Below are positions 1 through 9,067 of a stretch of 64,000 nucleotides of DNA, in pieces. Within the stretch, counting starts at the first letter, position 1. Every line of letters starts with the position of its first letter. The notes beneath the pieces were generated by a model. That model did not search any database. It was not told the DNA's origin and saw only the letters and a list, made by a program, of their open reading frames with translations. The translations under genes and the position numbers were made by a program. The DNA is from Membranihabitans maritimus (GTDB taxonomy: Bacteria > Bacteroidota > Bacteroidia > Chitinophagales > Saprospiraceae). The DNA lies in contig NZ_JAJSLW010000001.1 of the NCBI RefSeq assembly GCF_021729145.1, positions 248,001 through 312,000 of the forward strand. The letters run 5' to 3'.

Positions 1-2838
1 TCTCGAAGTCCCGGAGTTGGACATTTCTTCGCCCAAAACAATCCAGGGTTCAATAGCCGCGCGCAAAGTCATATGAATTCCTTCAATTGTCACAGTCCCA
101 TGTATAGGAAACCTAAACTCCAAGAAGACGTCAAACCATGATTTGTCAAATGAAATGCCGGAATGGTTTAAATAATCTATCACCTCTGAAATATCCTCCT
201 TAACAAATTGATGTAGCATAAACCTGTCGTGCAAATCGGTACCCCAATTTATAAGTTTGTTTTTATAAGGATTCCTCCAAAAGGCTGCCGTTAAAGACCG
301 TATCAATAGAAGTTGTACAAGACACATTTCTTTGTGGGGGGGCATATCAAATCCCCTCAATTCTAGTATTCCCAGTCGACCGCTTGTGGAATCAGGGCTA
401 TATAGTTTGTCAATACAAAATTCTGCTCTGTGTGTATTGCCGGTAATATCGGTTAGTAAGTTTCTGAAAATACGATCTACAATCCAAAACGGAGGATCTG
501 TAAAACGTTCCAATTCCCGAAAAGCAATATCCAATTCATACAAAATGTTTGCCCGACCTTCATCAACACGTGGCGCCTGGCTCGTTGGCCCTACAAAACG
601 AGACGAAAACAGATATGAAAGACTCGGATGGTTTTGCCAAAAATTAACAAATGACCGTAATAAATCTGGCTTTCTCAATAAGGGGCTTTCCGCCGGAGTA
701 ACACCTCCCAAAGTAATATGATTTCCACCTCCGGTGCCGGAATGGATTCCATCGAGCATATATTTATTCGTTCCCAAACCGGTATTTTCAGCGGAAGAAA
801 AAAGAACCTCATAAACCTCTAACAACTCTTGCCATGAATGAGCTGGGTGGATATTTACTTCTATTACTCCCGGATCCGGTGTAACTACTAATGTTGATAT
901 GTCCGGATGGAATGGAGGCTGATACCCTTCTAATATTATAGGAAGGTCCATTTTTTTTGAAGTAAATTCTATGGTTTGAATAAGGTCATAGAATACTCCG
1001 GGATCTTCAATAGGGGGTAAAAACAAATGTAAATTTCCATCAACCACCTGGGTACATAAAGCGGTTTTGAAGGGAGGGACTTTGTCAAAGCTTTCATTAT
1101 CCTTGCTATTTTCTGTTCTTTGGAGAATTCTATCTTCGATTTCTGATCGTTCCGGAAGAGGTGAAACGCCTTCGAAATGATTGGGTGGAAGAACGACATC
1201 ATCTTCAGAAGAAAGAGAGTCAATACGGTTAAGGGGTAATCTTAAACCTAATTGTGAATTCCCGGGAATTAGAAATAACTTCTTTCTTCGAAACCTCCAA
1301 TGACAACTTATCCAGGACTTTTTAGAATACTCCCACCTTACAGGTAATACATATCCAGAAGGGTTTTCTAAACCTTTTTCCAAAAGTTCCAGAAGGGTTT
1401 TTCTTTCGATACTGGTTTTTTCTGAATTCTTATCATCGTCAAAATCAAAAGGTAAGTTATTTTTTTCCCAGAGGTAATAATATTTGTCTTCATATGCGGT
1501 AATTACATTTTCCGGATTTATACCCAGGTTAATAGATGCATTTTCCAAAAATTCTTGCGCGACATTATCAGCATTTTTTCCCTTTGTATTGGGGTCTGCA
1601 AATAAACCCTGATGGCTCCAAAGGGGTTGTTTCTTTTTATTCCAGAAAATCGCATATTGCCACCTGGGTATTGGTTCTCCGGGATACCATTTACCCTGGC
1701 CTAGATGCAAAAACCCATTGGATGCAAAGTGATTCTGTAGTTTTTGCGTAAATTTAAAGGCCAGTTTTCTTTTATCCTTTCCATCTGCAGCACTATTCCA
1801 TTGGTCAGACTCCATATCCGTATTGGATATAAAAGTAGGTTCACCTCCCATAGTCAATTTAACTCCTCCAATTTTCAACATTTCATCTACCTGATGTCCA
1901 ACCGCAAGAATTTTTTCCCATTGTGCCTTAGAATATGGTTTTGTAACTCGAGGGGACTCATATATTCGCTCTACTGAATTAAAAAACTCAAACTGAACCT
2001 TTGCCTGACTCGTCATTCCACTTACAGGTGCGGCACTTTCAAAGTGTGGAGTACATGCGAGAGGGATATGCCCCTCACCGGAAAAAAGGCCGCTGGTAGC
2101 GTCCAGTCCGATCCACCCTGCTCCGGGAATAAAAACCTCTGCCCAGGCATGTAGGTCCGTAAAATCTTCTTCGGGACCTGAAGGACCATCGATAGCCTTT
2201 ACATCTGCCTTTAATTGTACAAGATACCCAGAAACAAAGCGAGCTGCTAATCCAAAGCTGCGAAGAAGTTGGACCAACAACCAGGCTGAATCCCTGCATG
2301 ATCCTAATTTTTTTTCCAGCGTCTTTTCACAGGTCTGCACACCTGCTTCCATACGTATTGTATATTGAATACGGTTGTAGATTTTTTGGTTTATTGAAAC
2401 TAAAAAATCTACGGTATTTTGATTTTCTAAATTTCTGCATTCCCGGATAAGTTCACTAAGAAGTGGTCCGGATTCCATGATTTCCAAATAAGGTTGCAAT
2501 TCCTTTTCTAAATGAGGAAGATACGTAAAAGGAAATACCTCGGCGTAATCATCAAGGAAAAAGTCAAAAGGATTAATAGAAATCATATCTGCCTGTACTT
2601 CTACATCTATTCTGAACTCCTTTGTTTGCTCGGGAAATGAAACTCTCGCCTGGAAATTACCAAAAGGATCCTGCATCCAATTGATAAAATGATTTGCAGG
2701 ATGTATATTCAGCGTATAAGAAAGAATTTTCGTACGAGAATGTGGAGCTGGTCTCAAACGAATAGTCTGAGGCCAAAGCTTTACATTTCGGTCATATATA
2801 TATTTGGTTTGATGTCTGATGGCTACATGAATACTCAT
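1..2838 (-). CDS. Transglutaminase-like protein with DUF2126 region (C-terminus cut by window edge)
   Basis: The minus-strand frame stays open from an ATG at 2838 to the window edge, giving 946 codons without a stop. An N-terminal bacterial transglutaminase-like beta region is followed by a cysteine-protease-like core. The triad is visible as Cys181 in GSCRDSA, His230 in DLHAWAEVF and Asp246 in GLDATSG. The rest matches the DUF2126 type, with the motif DGIHSGTGGGNHITLGG in the second half. Full family members are about 1,100 residues, so roughly 150 are missing outside the window. It diverges from the ATP-grasp/alpha-E/Anbu genes, which are its usual genomic partners. The family is proposed to cleave or form isopeptide or amide bonds in a ligase-peptidase system, but the substrate is unknown. 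A seven-G run at 336-342 does not break the frame. Confidence 0.9.
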   Translation of the reverse strand, partial: MSIHVAIRHQTKYIYDRNVKLWPQTIRLRPAPHSRTKILSYTLNIHPANHFINWMQDPFGNFQARVSFPEQTKEFRIDVEVQADMISINPFDFFLDDYAEVFPFTYLPHLEKELQPYLEIMESGPLLSELIRECRNLENQNTVDFLVSINQKIYNRIQYTIRMEAGVQTCEKTLEKKLGSCRDSAWLLVQLLRSFGLAARFVSGYLVQLKADVKAIDGPSGPEEDFTDLHAWAEVFIPGAGWIGLDATSGLFSGEGHIPLACTPHFESAAPVSGMTSQAKVQFEFFNSVERIYESPRVTKPYSKAQWEKILAVGHQVDEMLKIGGVKLTMGGEPTFISNTDMESDQWNSAADGKDKRKLAFKFTQKLQNHFASNGFLHLGQGKWYPGEPIPRWQYAIFWNKKKQPLWSHQGLFADPNTKGKNADNVAQEFLENASINLGINPENVITAYEDKYYYLWEKNNLPFDFDDDKNSEKTSIERKTLLELLEKGLENPSGYVLPVRWEYSKKSWISCHWRFRRKKLFLIPGNSQLGLRLPLNRIDSLSSEDDVVLPPNHFEGVSPLPERSEIEDRILQRTENSKDNESFDKVPPFKTALCTQVVDGNLHLFLPPIEDPGVFYDLIQTIEFTSKKMDLPIILEGYQPPFHPDISTLVVTPDPGVIEVNIHPAHSWQELLEVYEVLFSSAENTGLGTNKYMLDGIHSGTGGGNHITLGGVTPAESPLLRKPDLLRSFVNFWQNHPSLSYLFSSRFVGPTSQAPRVDEGRANILYELDIAFRELERFTDPPFWIVDRIFRNLLTDITGNTHRAEFCIDKLYSPDSTSGRLGILELRGFDMPPHKEMCLVQLLLIRSLTAAFWRNPYKNKLINWGTDLHDRFMLHQFVKEDISEVIDYLNHSGISFDKSWFDVFLEFRFPIHGTVTIEGIHMTLRAAIEPWIVLGEEMSNSGTSR

Positions 2839-3324
2839 TGATTGACGATTGATATAATGAAAACAAGTAATCGGAAATATTTGAATTGAAATAGCATAAT
2901 CTTCTAAATATCGGATTTGGAACAAACAAATTTAATTAAATTGAATAGGACCGTCTTTAAAATAGATATAAGAATTAAGAATTTCAACCTGCTTTATAAA
3001 ATTTATTAAAAGATGTTGATTTCACAATCCAAAAATTTTAAAATAAAAAATAATTTTGTAAAAACTTGCATTTCAAAACCAACAGTTTAAATTATAATAT
3101 TTTCAGAATATAGTTTCAAAACATTGGAGTTGCACAAGTGGCATATTTTTTTTATTTTAACAATTTATCAATTTAATAATAATCACAATACTAAAAGTAT
3201 ATTGGTTTTTGATTACTTTAGGATAATTCCCATTGACATATGTTTGAAGGGGAATTGCCAAACAGATAGTCCTTAAAGTTAACCTTGAATCTAAAACTAT
3301 AATTTAAAAAGTTGTCCCAAATAG
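2839..3324. other. Divergent intergenic region of the Anbu island
   Basis: This AT-rich gap of 486 bp separates the minus-strand transglutaminase gene from the plus-strand ATP-grasp gene, so it should carry promoters for both. A good -7 match is visible only for the plus strand at 3239. I see no open frame, strong hairpin or operator-like palindrome in it. Confidence 0.6.
3239..3246 (+). promoter_or_regulatory. Candidate -7 promoter element for the ATP-grasp/alpha-E/Anbu operon
   Basis: TATGTTTG matches the Bacteroidota -7 consensus TAnnTTTG exactly and lies 78 bases before the ATG at 3325. There is no clean TTTG at the usual -33 spacing; the nearest option is TTTA at 3217-3220 with an 18-base gap. 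The call rests on one element and position only. Confidence 0.4.
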
Positions 3325-4782
3325 ATGATAGACCTCCTGAATAATTACAGCGCCAATTCCGAATTCTACGATGAAGTAGTTGTTGACCGGGAAAATGAGA
3401 GTCACACGTATAAAGATTTTTTGAACCTGCTTTCAGGGATACAATTGGAAGAGTTTAAATCACTTAATGAAAATGCCAAAGTAACCTTTTTAAATCAGGG
3501 AATTACCTATGCTTTATATAATAAGACAGAAAGTGTGGAACAAATATTTCCGTTTGACCTTATTCCCAGAATTATTAACCATTCGGACTGGATAAAACTT
3601 CAACACGGAGTAATTCAAAGGAATCTGGCACTAAACTTATTCATTAAGGACGTATACAACGAAGGTAAAATTTTAAAGGATAAAGTAATTCCTGAGAAAT
3701 TGATTAAATCGTCAAAGCATTACTGTAAATATATAGAAGGGTTTGTACCCAAAAAAGAAGTTTACTGCCATATCTGTGGTACCGATATTATACAGCATTC
3801 TGATGGAAATTTTTATGTTTTGGAAGATAATCTGAGAAGTCCATCCGGAGTAAGTTATGTATTGACCAACCGTATGGCTATGAGTAAAGTACTACCGGCC
3901 GCTTTTGATCGCACTACGATCGAACCGGTTTCAGAATATACCGATCGTTTACTGGAGATGTTATGGAATGTTTCAGGACGCAGCCTGGGTGATATATTTT
4001 GTGTTTTATTGACCCCGGGATCTTACAACTCAGCTTATTTTGAACATACATATCTGGCTCAAAAAATGGGCATCGAATTAGTGGAGGGACGGGATCTTTA
4101 TGTAGAAAACGACCTGGTTTACCTCAAAACCATCGGGGGGAAAATACGCGTTGATGTCATTTTACGTCGAATTGATGATGATTTTTTAGATCCGGAGGTC
4201 TTTCGTTCAGATTCAATGTTAGGTGTTAAAGGCTTAATGAAAGCATATGTCAACGGCAATGTAACCATTGCCAATGCACCTGGAACCGGAATCTCTGATG
4301 ACAAGGCCGTATGCGCATATGTACCGGATATGATAAGGTATTACCTGGGTGAAGATCCTATTCTTAGTAATGTCCCTACCTATATATGTGAGCGACCGGA
4401 TGAATTGCAATATGTCTTAGAAAATATTGAAAAACTGGTAGTAAAACCGGTAGATATGTCCGGGGGATACGGGGTGTGTATTTGTGATCGGATGTCTAAA
4501 AGGGAAATAGAGGTTTTGAAAGAAGAACTGAAAAAAAATCCAAGGAATTATATTGCACAACCTAAAATGAACCTCAGTACGCATATGACTTATATAGAGG
4601 ATGAAGATTCGGTTCAACCCAGACATATAGATTTGAGGACATTTACTATTCTTGGCGGGAATGAACCATTCGTTCTGAAAGGTGGGCTCACACGGACCGC
4701 CTTGGTAAAAGGAAGCATAATCGTTAATTCTTCTCAAGGTGGTGGTTCTAAAGATACTTGGGTACTTAAAAATAAAATTTGA
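3325..4782 (+). CDS. Circularly permuted ATP-grasp protein (DUF404/DUF407 type)
   Basis: This 485-residue protein belongs to the circularly permuted ATP-grasp family found beside alpha-E and Anbu genes. Supporting motifs are LEDNLRSPSGVSY (about residues 170-185), the nucleotide-loop-like VVKPVDMSGGYG (about 375-385) and RHIDLRTFTI (about 435-445). Length is normal for the family. These enzymes are predicted from fold to make amide or peptide bonds using ATP. Neither substrate nor product is known for this gene. No signal peptide is seen, so it should be cytoplasmic. Its stop is followed after one base by the start of the alpha-E gene, which indicates one transcript and probable translational coupling. 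Confidence 0.9.
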   Translation: MIDLLNNYSANSEFYDEVVVDRENESHTYKDFLNLLSGIQLEEFKSLNENAKVTFLNQGITYALYNKTESVEQIFPFDLIPRIINHSDWIKLQHGVIQRNLALNLFIKDVYNEGKILKDKVIPEKLIKSSKHYCKYIEGFVPKKEVYCHICGTDIIQHSDGNFYVLEDNLRSPSGVSYVLTNRMAMSKVLPAAFDRTTIEPVSEYTDRLLEMLWNVSGRSLGDIFCVLLTPGSYNSAYFEHTYLAQKMGIELVEGRDLYVENDLVYLKTIGGKIRVDVILRRIDDDFLDPEVFRSDSMLGVKGLMKAYVNGNVTIANAPGTGISDDKAVCAYVPDMIRYYLGEDPILSNVPTYICERPDELQYVLENIEKLVVKPVDMSGGYGVCICDRMSKREIEVLKEELKKNPRNYIAQPKMNLSTHMTYIEDEDSVQPRHIDLRTFTILGGNEPFVLKGGLTRTALVKGSIIVNSSQGGGSKDTWVLKNKI

Positions 4783-4783
4783 A

Positions 4784-5716
4784 ATGCTAGCCAGAGTTGC
4801 TGATAGTTTATATTGGATTGGACGATATGTAGAAAGGACTGAACATTGTGCAAGATATTTAAACGTACAATATTATTCTACTCTTGAAGCCCCTATGTCA
4901 CAAAATAAAGATTTTAATCTCCGGTCTATTATGTTTATGGCAGGGTCCGAATTTACTTTTGAAACGGATCTTGTAGAGAAAGATGTTTGGCAAAAGGTGA
5001 TTTTTGACGGGAATAATCCTGATAGTATTATTGGAATTGCTAAAAGTGCGCGTGAAAATGCCAGGAGCATCCGTAATAACATTTCAGCAGAACTATGGGA
5101 ATCCATTAATCGGTATTATTTATTTTGTAATTCCATTCGGGAAAGTAAATTCAATTATGGTAAGATCTTTTCGTTTACTGAGGACATCAATATAAACATG
5201 GCTCTTATTAAATCTAATATTCACAATACACTATTGCATGATGATCCGTGGAGCTTTATATGTCTGGGTATCTATGTAGAAAGATCGCTTCAGGTTTTGA
5301 GAATATTTAAAAGTAAAATCTCTGATAGTATCATACTAAGCGACAATGGAGCCAATCAATCTTTACTACAATATCAATGGATTACCCTGCTAAAATGCCT
5401 GGAGGCGTTTGATATTCACAAAAATTATTATAAAGGATTTCTTTCGCTCAAATCAATATCTGAGTTAATCTTGAGCAACGCTGCTTTTCCCAGGTCTTTG
5501 AAGTATTCTACATTGAAATTATTAAATACCCTTTCCAGGATTTCTGTAAAACCGGAAGGATATAGTGCAATGTATGAAAGAATTGAATCGAAAATAACTG
5601 AGCGATTAAATTTCGACAAATTCTCAGAAGAAGAAAGTGTACTAACTTTTATTACCGAAATGTATGCAGACATCTCTGTTTTCCATAGTGAAATAAATAA
5701 CCTGTATTTCCGATAA
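4784..5716 (+). CDS. Alpha-E domain protein (DUF403)
   Basis: This is an all-helical protein of about 310 residues. The family N-terminal signature MLARVADSLYWIGRYVERTE starts exactly at the ATG at 4784, so I chose that start over an in-frame ATG at 4739 inside the upstream gene. The helical YVERSLQVLR segment in the second half also fits. Alpha-E proteins are almost always encoded with circularly permuted ATP-grasp and transglutaminase-like proteins. Their proposed role is as an accessory or enzymatic subunit of that ligase system, and no activity is firmly established. Here it sits between ATP-grasp and Anbu on the same strand, one base after the former. Confidence 0.9.
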   Translation: MLARVADSLYWIGRYVERTEHCARYLNVQYYSTLEAPMSQNKDFNLRSIMFMAGSEFTFETDLVEKDVWQKVIFDGNNPDSIIGIAKSARENARSIRNNISAELWESINRYYLFCNSIRESKFNYGKIFSFTEDININMALIKSNIHNTLLHDDPWSFICLGIYVERSLQVLRIFKSKISDSIILSDNGANQSLLQYQWITLLKCLEAFDIHKNYYKGFLSLKSISELILSNAAFPRSLKYSTLKLLNTLSRISVKPEGYSAMYERIESKITERLNFDKFSEEESVLTFITEMYADISVFHSEINNLYFR

Positions 5717-5754
5717 AAAAATTTCGTTAAATTAGCATGCTAAATTATTAAAAG

Positions 5755-6516
5755 ATGACCTATTGTTTGGGAATACGCGTCAAGGAGGGTCTGGTCGCTA
5801 TAGCAGATACACGAATAACATCCGGCTCTGAAACAACCACAGCAAAAAAGATATCTTTGCATTCTAATAAACATGGTTCTTTATTTTTAATGACCTCCGG
5901 ACTCCGGTCAATTAGAGATAAAGCAGTCACCTATTTTGAAGAAGTCCTCGATGAGAAAGGGCATGAATACGAAAAAATGTATAATGTAGTAAATGCTTTT
6001 GGCGCCCAATTAAGAAGAGTGGCTTCGGAGGACAAAGAAGCATTAGCTGCATCCGGATTGAGTTTCAATCTATTCACCATTGTTGGTGGTCGTCTTCTTC
6101 AGGATAAAGAACATAAATTATATCTTTTGTATCCTGAAGGAAACTGGATCGAAATAGGAAAATCCTACCCGTTCGCGATTATTGGGAATAGTGGATATGG
6201 CAAACCGGTTTTGAAAAGAGCTTTGAATTACGAGTCTTCTTTAAGATTTGCACTTAAGACCGGATTTTTATCTTTTGACTCTACCCGGGTTAGTGCTAAT
6301 GATGTTGGCTACCCTATAGATGTAGTAATATATAATAACCAATCGGGTGAAATGATAGAAAGAAGGTATGAAGAATCTGATTTGAAAGGTATTTCTTCGC
6401 TTTGGGCCGAAAAACTTCAAACAATCATCAAAGAAATCCCGGAGGATTGGATAGATGATATCAATTCCTTGTCTAAAAACTCAAAGGACCAAATGTTTAT
6501 CTCTTATGATCAATAA
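5755..6516 (+). CDS. anbu: Anbu, proteasome-like Ntn-hydrolase
   Basis: This protein of 253 residues begins MTYCLGIRV, as Anbu proteins do. After removal of Met1 the exposed Thr would be the N-terminal nucleophile. Asp18 in IADTR and Lys31/Lys32 in TTAKK correspond to the conserved Asp and Lys of the proteasome beta-subunit active site. Length agrees with bacterial Anbu (ancestral beta subunit, COG3484). Family structures form open helical or ring-like assemblies, and peptidase activity has been hard to show. It is the last gene of the plus-strand operon, 38 bases after the alpha-E gene. A 12-base palindrome TTAGCATGCTAA lies in that gap at 5732-5743. The gene ends convergently with the oxidoreductase gene, with a gap of 32 bases. 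Confidence 0.92.
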   Translation: MTYCLGIRVKEGLVAIADTRITSGSETTTAKKISLHSNKHGSLFLMTSGLRSIRDKAVTYFEEVLDEKGHEYEKMYNVVNAFGAQLRRVASEDKEALAASGLSFNLFTIVGGRLLQDKEHKLYLLYPEGNWIEIGKSYPFAIIGNSGYGKPVLKRALNYESSLRFALKTGFLSFDSTRVSANDVGYPIDVVIYNNQSGEMIERRYEESDLKGISSLWAEKLQTIIKEIPEDWIDDINSLSKNSKDQMFISYDQ

Positions 6517-6548
6517 AAAGTAGTGTGGTAATTTTCGTACTCATTATT

Positions 6549-7757
6549 TTATAATTTCACTACCTTATCCCAATATTGTGTTGTCTCTGTTCGCATAGCC
6601 TCGTTGGCCATGTGTACGGCTATAGCCGTTTCTTTCCCTGTAGTAATATTTGAGGCGGGTAGTTTGCCCTCTGTAATGGATACGGAAAACTGTTCAAGGG
6701 CGTGTTCTGTAGGAGCTTTTCCACCATCATCATATTCAAGAACTTCCCCCTCGGTATTAGAATCCATAGGAATCGTAGCTCCTGTCACACCATCTACCGT
6801 ACCAATTTCCCGGGTAACCGGCTCCCGGTAAATAGTTGTTTTGCTTCTGTTGACAACCATTGTTCCATCCGTACCCAGGATGCGAATTAAATAACCGTTG
6901 TAACCATTAGTCAATATACTACTTACATTGGATTTTATTCCTCCGTCATATTCGTATATAGCTCTAACGTTGTCATATGTCTCCCTTCCGTCTTTCCAAT
7001 AATCTATTCCTCCAAAGCCATTCACTTTCATCGGCGGTGCCCCAACCAGCAAATTAACCACGTCGATTTGATGAGCTGCTAATTCAGCCATCAACCCCCC
7101 AGAGAATTCTCGATACATCCTCCAGTTAATAGTTTTTTCGAGTTTCGGATCCGGAACAGGTCTCCGCCAATCAGCGTTTCTGTGATATTGGCTTTCGTAA
7201 TGTAGCACCTTTCCAATCCACCCTTCGTCTATCGCTTTTTTGATTTGGTAGTACATATCAAAATAACGATACTGATGCCCTACCTGAAGAATTTTTCCGT
7301 ACTTATTGACAAGTTTTTCTATTTCCAACGTTTCTTCAATGGAATACGCCATTGTTTTCTCTACATATACGTGTTTTCCAGCCTCCAGGGCATATTTGAC
7401 CATAGGGAAATGCAAATGGAGAGGGGTAGCAATTACCACTCCATCGATATTCTTGTCAGAAATAAGTTCTTCATACTCCGAAAACGCTTCAATATTCTGA
7501 TCCAACTTTTTAACCTCATTTGTTTTCTCAGGAAAGATATCGCAACAGGAAATAAAATTAATATTGGAAGTTGAATCCAGAATTCTAGCCAATCCCATCC
7601 CTCTGCTTCCACATCCTATAAGGCCAATGTTGGGTTTGGAAAGATTATTAATTTTCATTCCTGATGAAAAAAATGATGGCATCAACGACACGCCCAATCC
7701 CAGAACTGAACTTTCTCTAATAAATTTCCTTCTCCCTAAATAATTTTTAGCCTTCAT
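6549..7757 (-). CDS. Tat-exported Gfo/Idh/MocA-family oxidoreductase
   Basis: This is a NAD(P)-dependent dehydrogenase-type protein of about 402 residues. The N-terminus carries the twin-arginine signal GRRKFIRES followed by a hydrophobic stretch. A Rossmann fold follows (GLIGCGSRGMG), and the family's usual EKP motif appears as EKT in VEKTMAYS. I chose the ATG at 7757 over an upstream one at 7820 because it places the Tat motif at the N-terminus and lies just downstream of the predicted promoter. Periplasmic Gfo/Idh/MocA proteins in sugar loci can oxidise sugars to 3-keto forms, and some are GH109 glycosidases; I cannot distinguish these by eye. It is the last gene of the minus-strand series but has its own promoter/operator. 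Confidence 0.88.
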   Translation of the reverse strand: MKAKNYLGRRKFIRESSVLGLGVSLMPSFFSSGMKINNLSKPNIGLIGCGSRGMGLARILDSTSNINFISCCDIFPEKTNEVKKLDQNIEAFSEYEELISDKNIDGVVIATPLHLHFPMVKYALEAGKHVYVEKTMAYSIEETLEIEKLVNKYGKILQVGHQYRYFDMYYQIKKAIDEGWIGKVLHYESQYHRNADWRRPVPDPKLEKTINWRMYREFSGGLMAELAAHQIDVVNLLVGAPPMKVNGFGGIDYWKDGRETYDNVRAIYEYDGGIKSNVSSILTNGYNGYLIRILGTDGTMVVNRSKTTIYREPVTREIGTVDGVTGATIPMDSNTEGEVLEYDDGGKAPTEHALEQFSVSITEGKLPASNITTGKETAIAVHMANEAMRTETTQYWDKVVKL

Positions 7758-7765
7758 ACGATATA

Positions 7766-7817
7766 TACTTTTCGGTAACGTTACCGAAAAGTAGGAAATC
7801 TTTGATAAGAATGCAAA
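7766..7817 (-). promoter_or_regulatory. LacI-type operator (28-bp perfect palindrome) overlapping a candidate promoter
   Basis: Positions 7766-7793 form a perfect 28-base palindrome around TTCGGTAACGTTACCGAA, ending 9 bases before the oxidoreductase ATG at 7757. On the minus strand TACTTTTC (7793-7786) is one base from the -7 consensus TAnnTTTG. TTTG at 7817-7814 is a perfect -33 box, with a 20-base spacer. The operator overlaps the -7 element, so a bound protein should block initiation. The even-length palindrome with central CG is typical of LacI-family sites. This is the longest of five related sites in the window. Confidence 0.72.
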
Positions 7818-8302
7818 CAATTGCTTTGCTATTTTTAAAATCGTTTCAATTCAAATAATAAAGTGGTAACTAATTATCTCCAGTAGTGCTATTTTCTTTT
7901 CCTTTTTTAGGGGAATTGTGGGGGGGGGGTAATAAAAGATGACTGCTTCGACCTCATCTATAAAAAATTTCTAAATTTTATAGTGTTGAAATGAATCAAG
8001 AGCGTTTTCAAAATTAGCTTTTGAAGCAATGCAGAGCCATTTATTTCCAGTTTGAGGTCGAAGGAGGCGACAAATAACGTGCCTGGTAAAACACTTCCGA
8101 AAGAAAATGTAGTGCAATCGGTGAAGAGCCGGCAGATACTTTTTCCGGTTGGGTTCCAGTTATAGCTATGTGACCGAGAGACAACTAAGTTCAGGATAAA
8201 ATCTACCTGCAAAAGGCCCAAGTATTTAATTTCATCATACTCTAGGATAAAAGGTCGCTATACAACCTATTATTTCGTGAACCAGAATAGTGTGCCATCT
8301 CA
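7818..8302. other. Intergenic region with a G10 tract, otherwise unassigned
   Basis: This 485-bp stretch has no gene I can support. It contains a run of ten G at 7920-7929. A minus-strand open frame at 7958-8221 (87 codons) has no recognisable domain. TTCGACCTCA near 7947 is repeated in inverse as TGAGGTCGAA near 8053. The stretch resembles decayed sequence more than a functional regulatory region, but its origin is not clear. Confidence 0.5.
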
Positions 8303-9067
8303 CTATTTTTGCAACTTCCTCATTTTTTTGGCGAGTCGAGACCCGAACTTTTGTGATGATCCAGCAGAATAATGAGTTCCATCCCCTTTATCCGTCAAGC
8401 CCTTCGAGGAAGCAATTGCAGTATGTGGAATCTCCTGAGGCACTTCTTTTAAAACTTTATTGATATTTTGGTATTGCTCTTTATACCGGGGTAGCTGGCC
8501 TATAGCAATAGGTAAATTAGCATTCCCTACCAAAACCCTTGTTCTTAGAATGAGATCTTCCAGGTCTTGTAAATAATGTTCCGCTTTATCGGGGGCACTA
8601 TCTGATTCTCCCTGTTGCCATACAATCCCTTTAATAACACCGTACTTCATAGCTTCCAGAATTCTTATTTTAGCATCTTCCCAAGGATGCGTATTTGTTC
8701 GATCATCATATGCTCCGGGTTTCCAATGCTGAATTGAAGAACCTCCAACAGCACAGGGGACCAAACCTATTTTTACATTTTTATTTGCCTTCGCCATAGA
8801 AATACCGAATGCCAACCCAGGTCCTACTCCTACAACTTTTGGCTTGTCAAAATGCAACGGATGCTTTGCCAACACCCAATTATTATCTTTATTCAATGTT
8901 AAAACCCTTTCATGTTCTACTTTTTCAAATTCTTCCGTTATTACCCCCCTACCGGCCATATTTGACTGTCCCATCAGGATATAAATGTGGAAATCAGGGT
9001 CAGGATTTTGGGCATTTGTTAATAAATTTGTCGAGAGTATTAATAAAAACGATAGCAGGATCTTCAT
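8303..9067 (-). CDS. Secreted SASA/DUF303-type carbohydrate esterase
   Basis: This protein of 254 residues has a signal peptide ending near Ala-Gln at residues 19-20. It has an SGNH-like fold with the nucleophile block GQSNMAGRG (Ser35), a middle block WQQGESD, and DGTHYS near the C-terminus supplying Asp229 and His232. This is the layout of the sialate O-acetylesterase and plant/bacterial acetylesterase group, where GQSN is block I. It probably removes acetyl or other short acyl esters from glycans in the periplasm. Its ATG overlaps the stop of the upstream ceramidase-like gene by four bases (ATGA), so the two are likely translationally coupled. Substrate is not predictable from the sequence. 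Confidence 0.87.
   Translation of the reverse strand: MKILLSFLLILSTNLLTNAQNPDPDFHIYILMGQSNMAGRGVITEEFEKVEHERVLTLNKDNNWVLAKHPLHFDKPKVVGVGPGLAFGISMAKANKNVKIGLVPCAVGGSSIQHWKPGAYDDRTNTHPWEDAKIRILEAMKYGVIKGIVWQQGESDSAPDKAEHYLQDLEDLILRTRVLVGNANLPIAIGQLPRYKEQYQNINKVLKEVPQEIPHTAIASSKGLTDKGDGTHYSAGSSQKFGSRLAKKMRKLQK

Noticed and set aside
332-721. Plus-strand open frame of 129 codons
   Set aside because: It is antisense to the transglutaminase/DUF2126 coding frame, which shows clear family motifs. The plus-strand product has none.
7958-8221. Minus-strand open frame of 87 codons between the oxidoreductase and the SASA esterase
   Set aside because: No domain, signal peptide or neighbouring coupling. 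Other frames in the same stretch look equally plausible, so coding is not supported.
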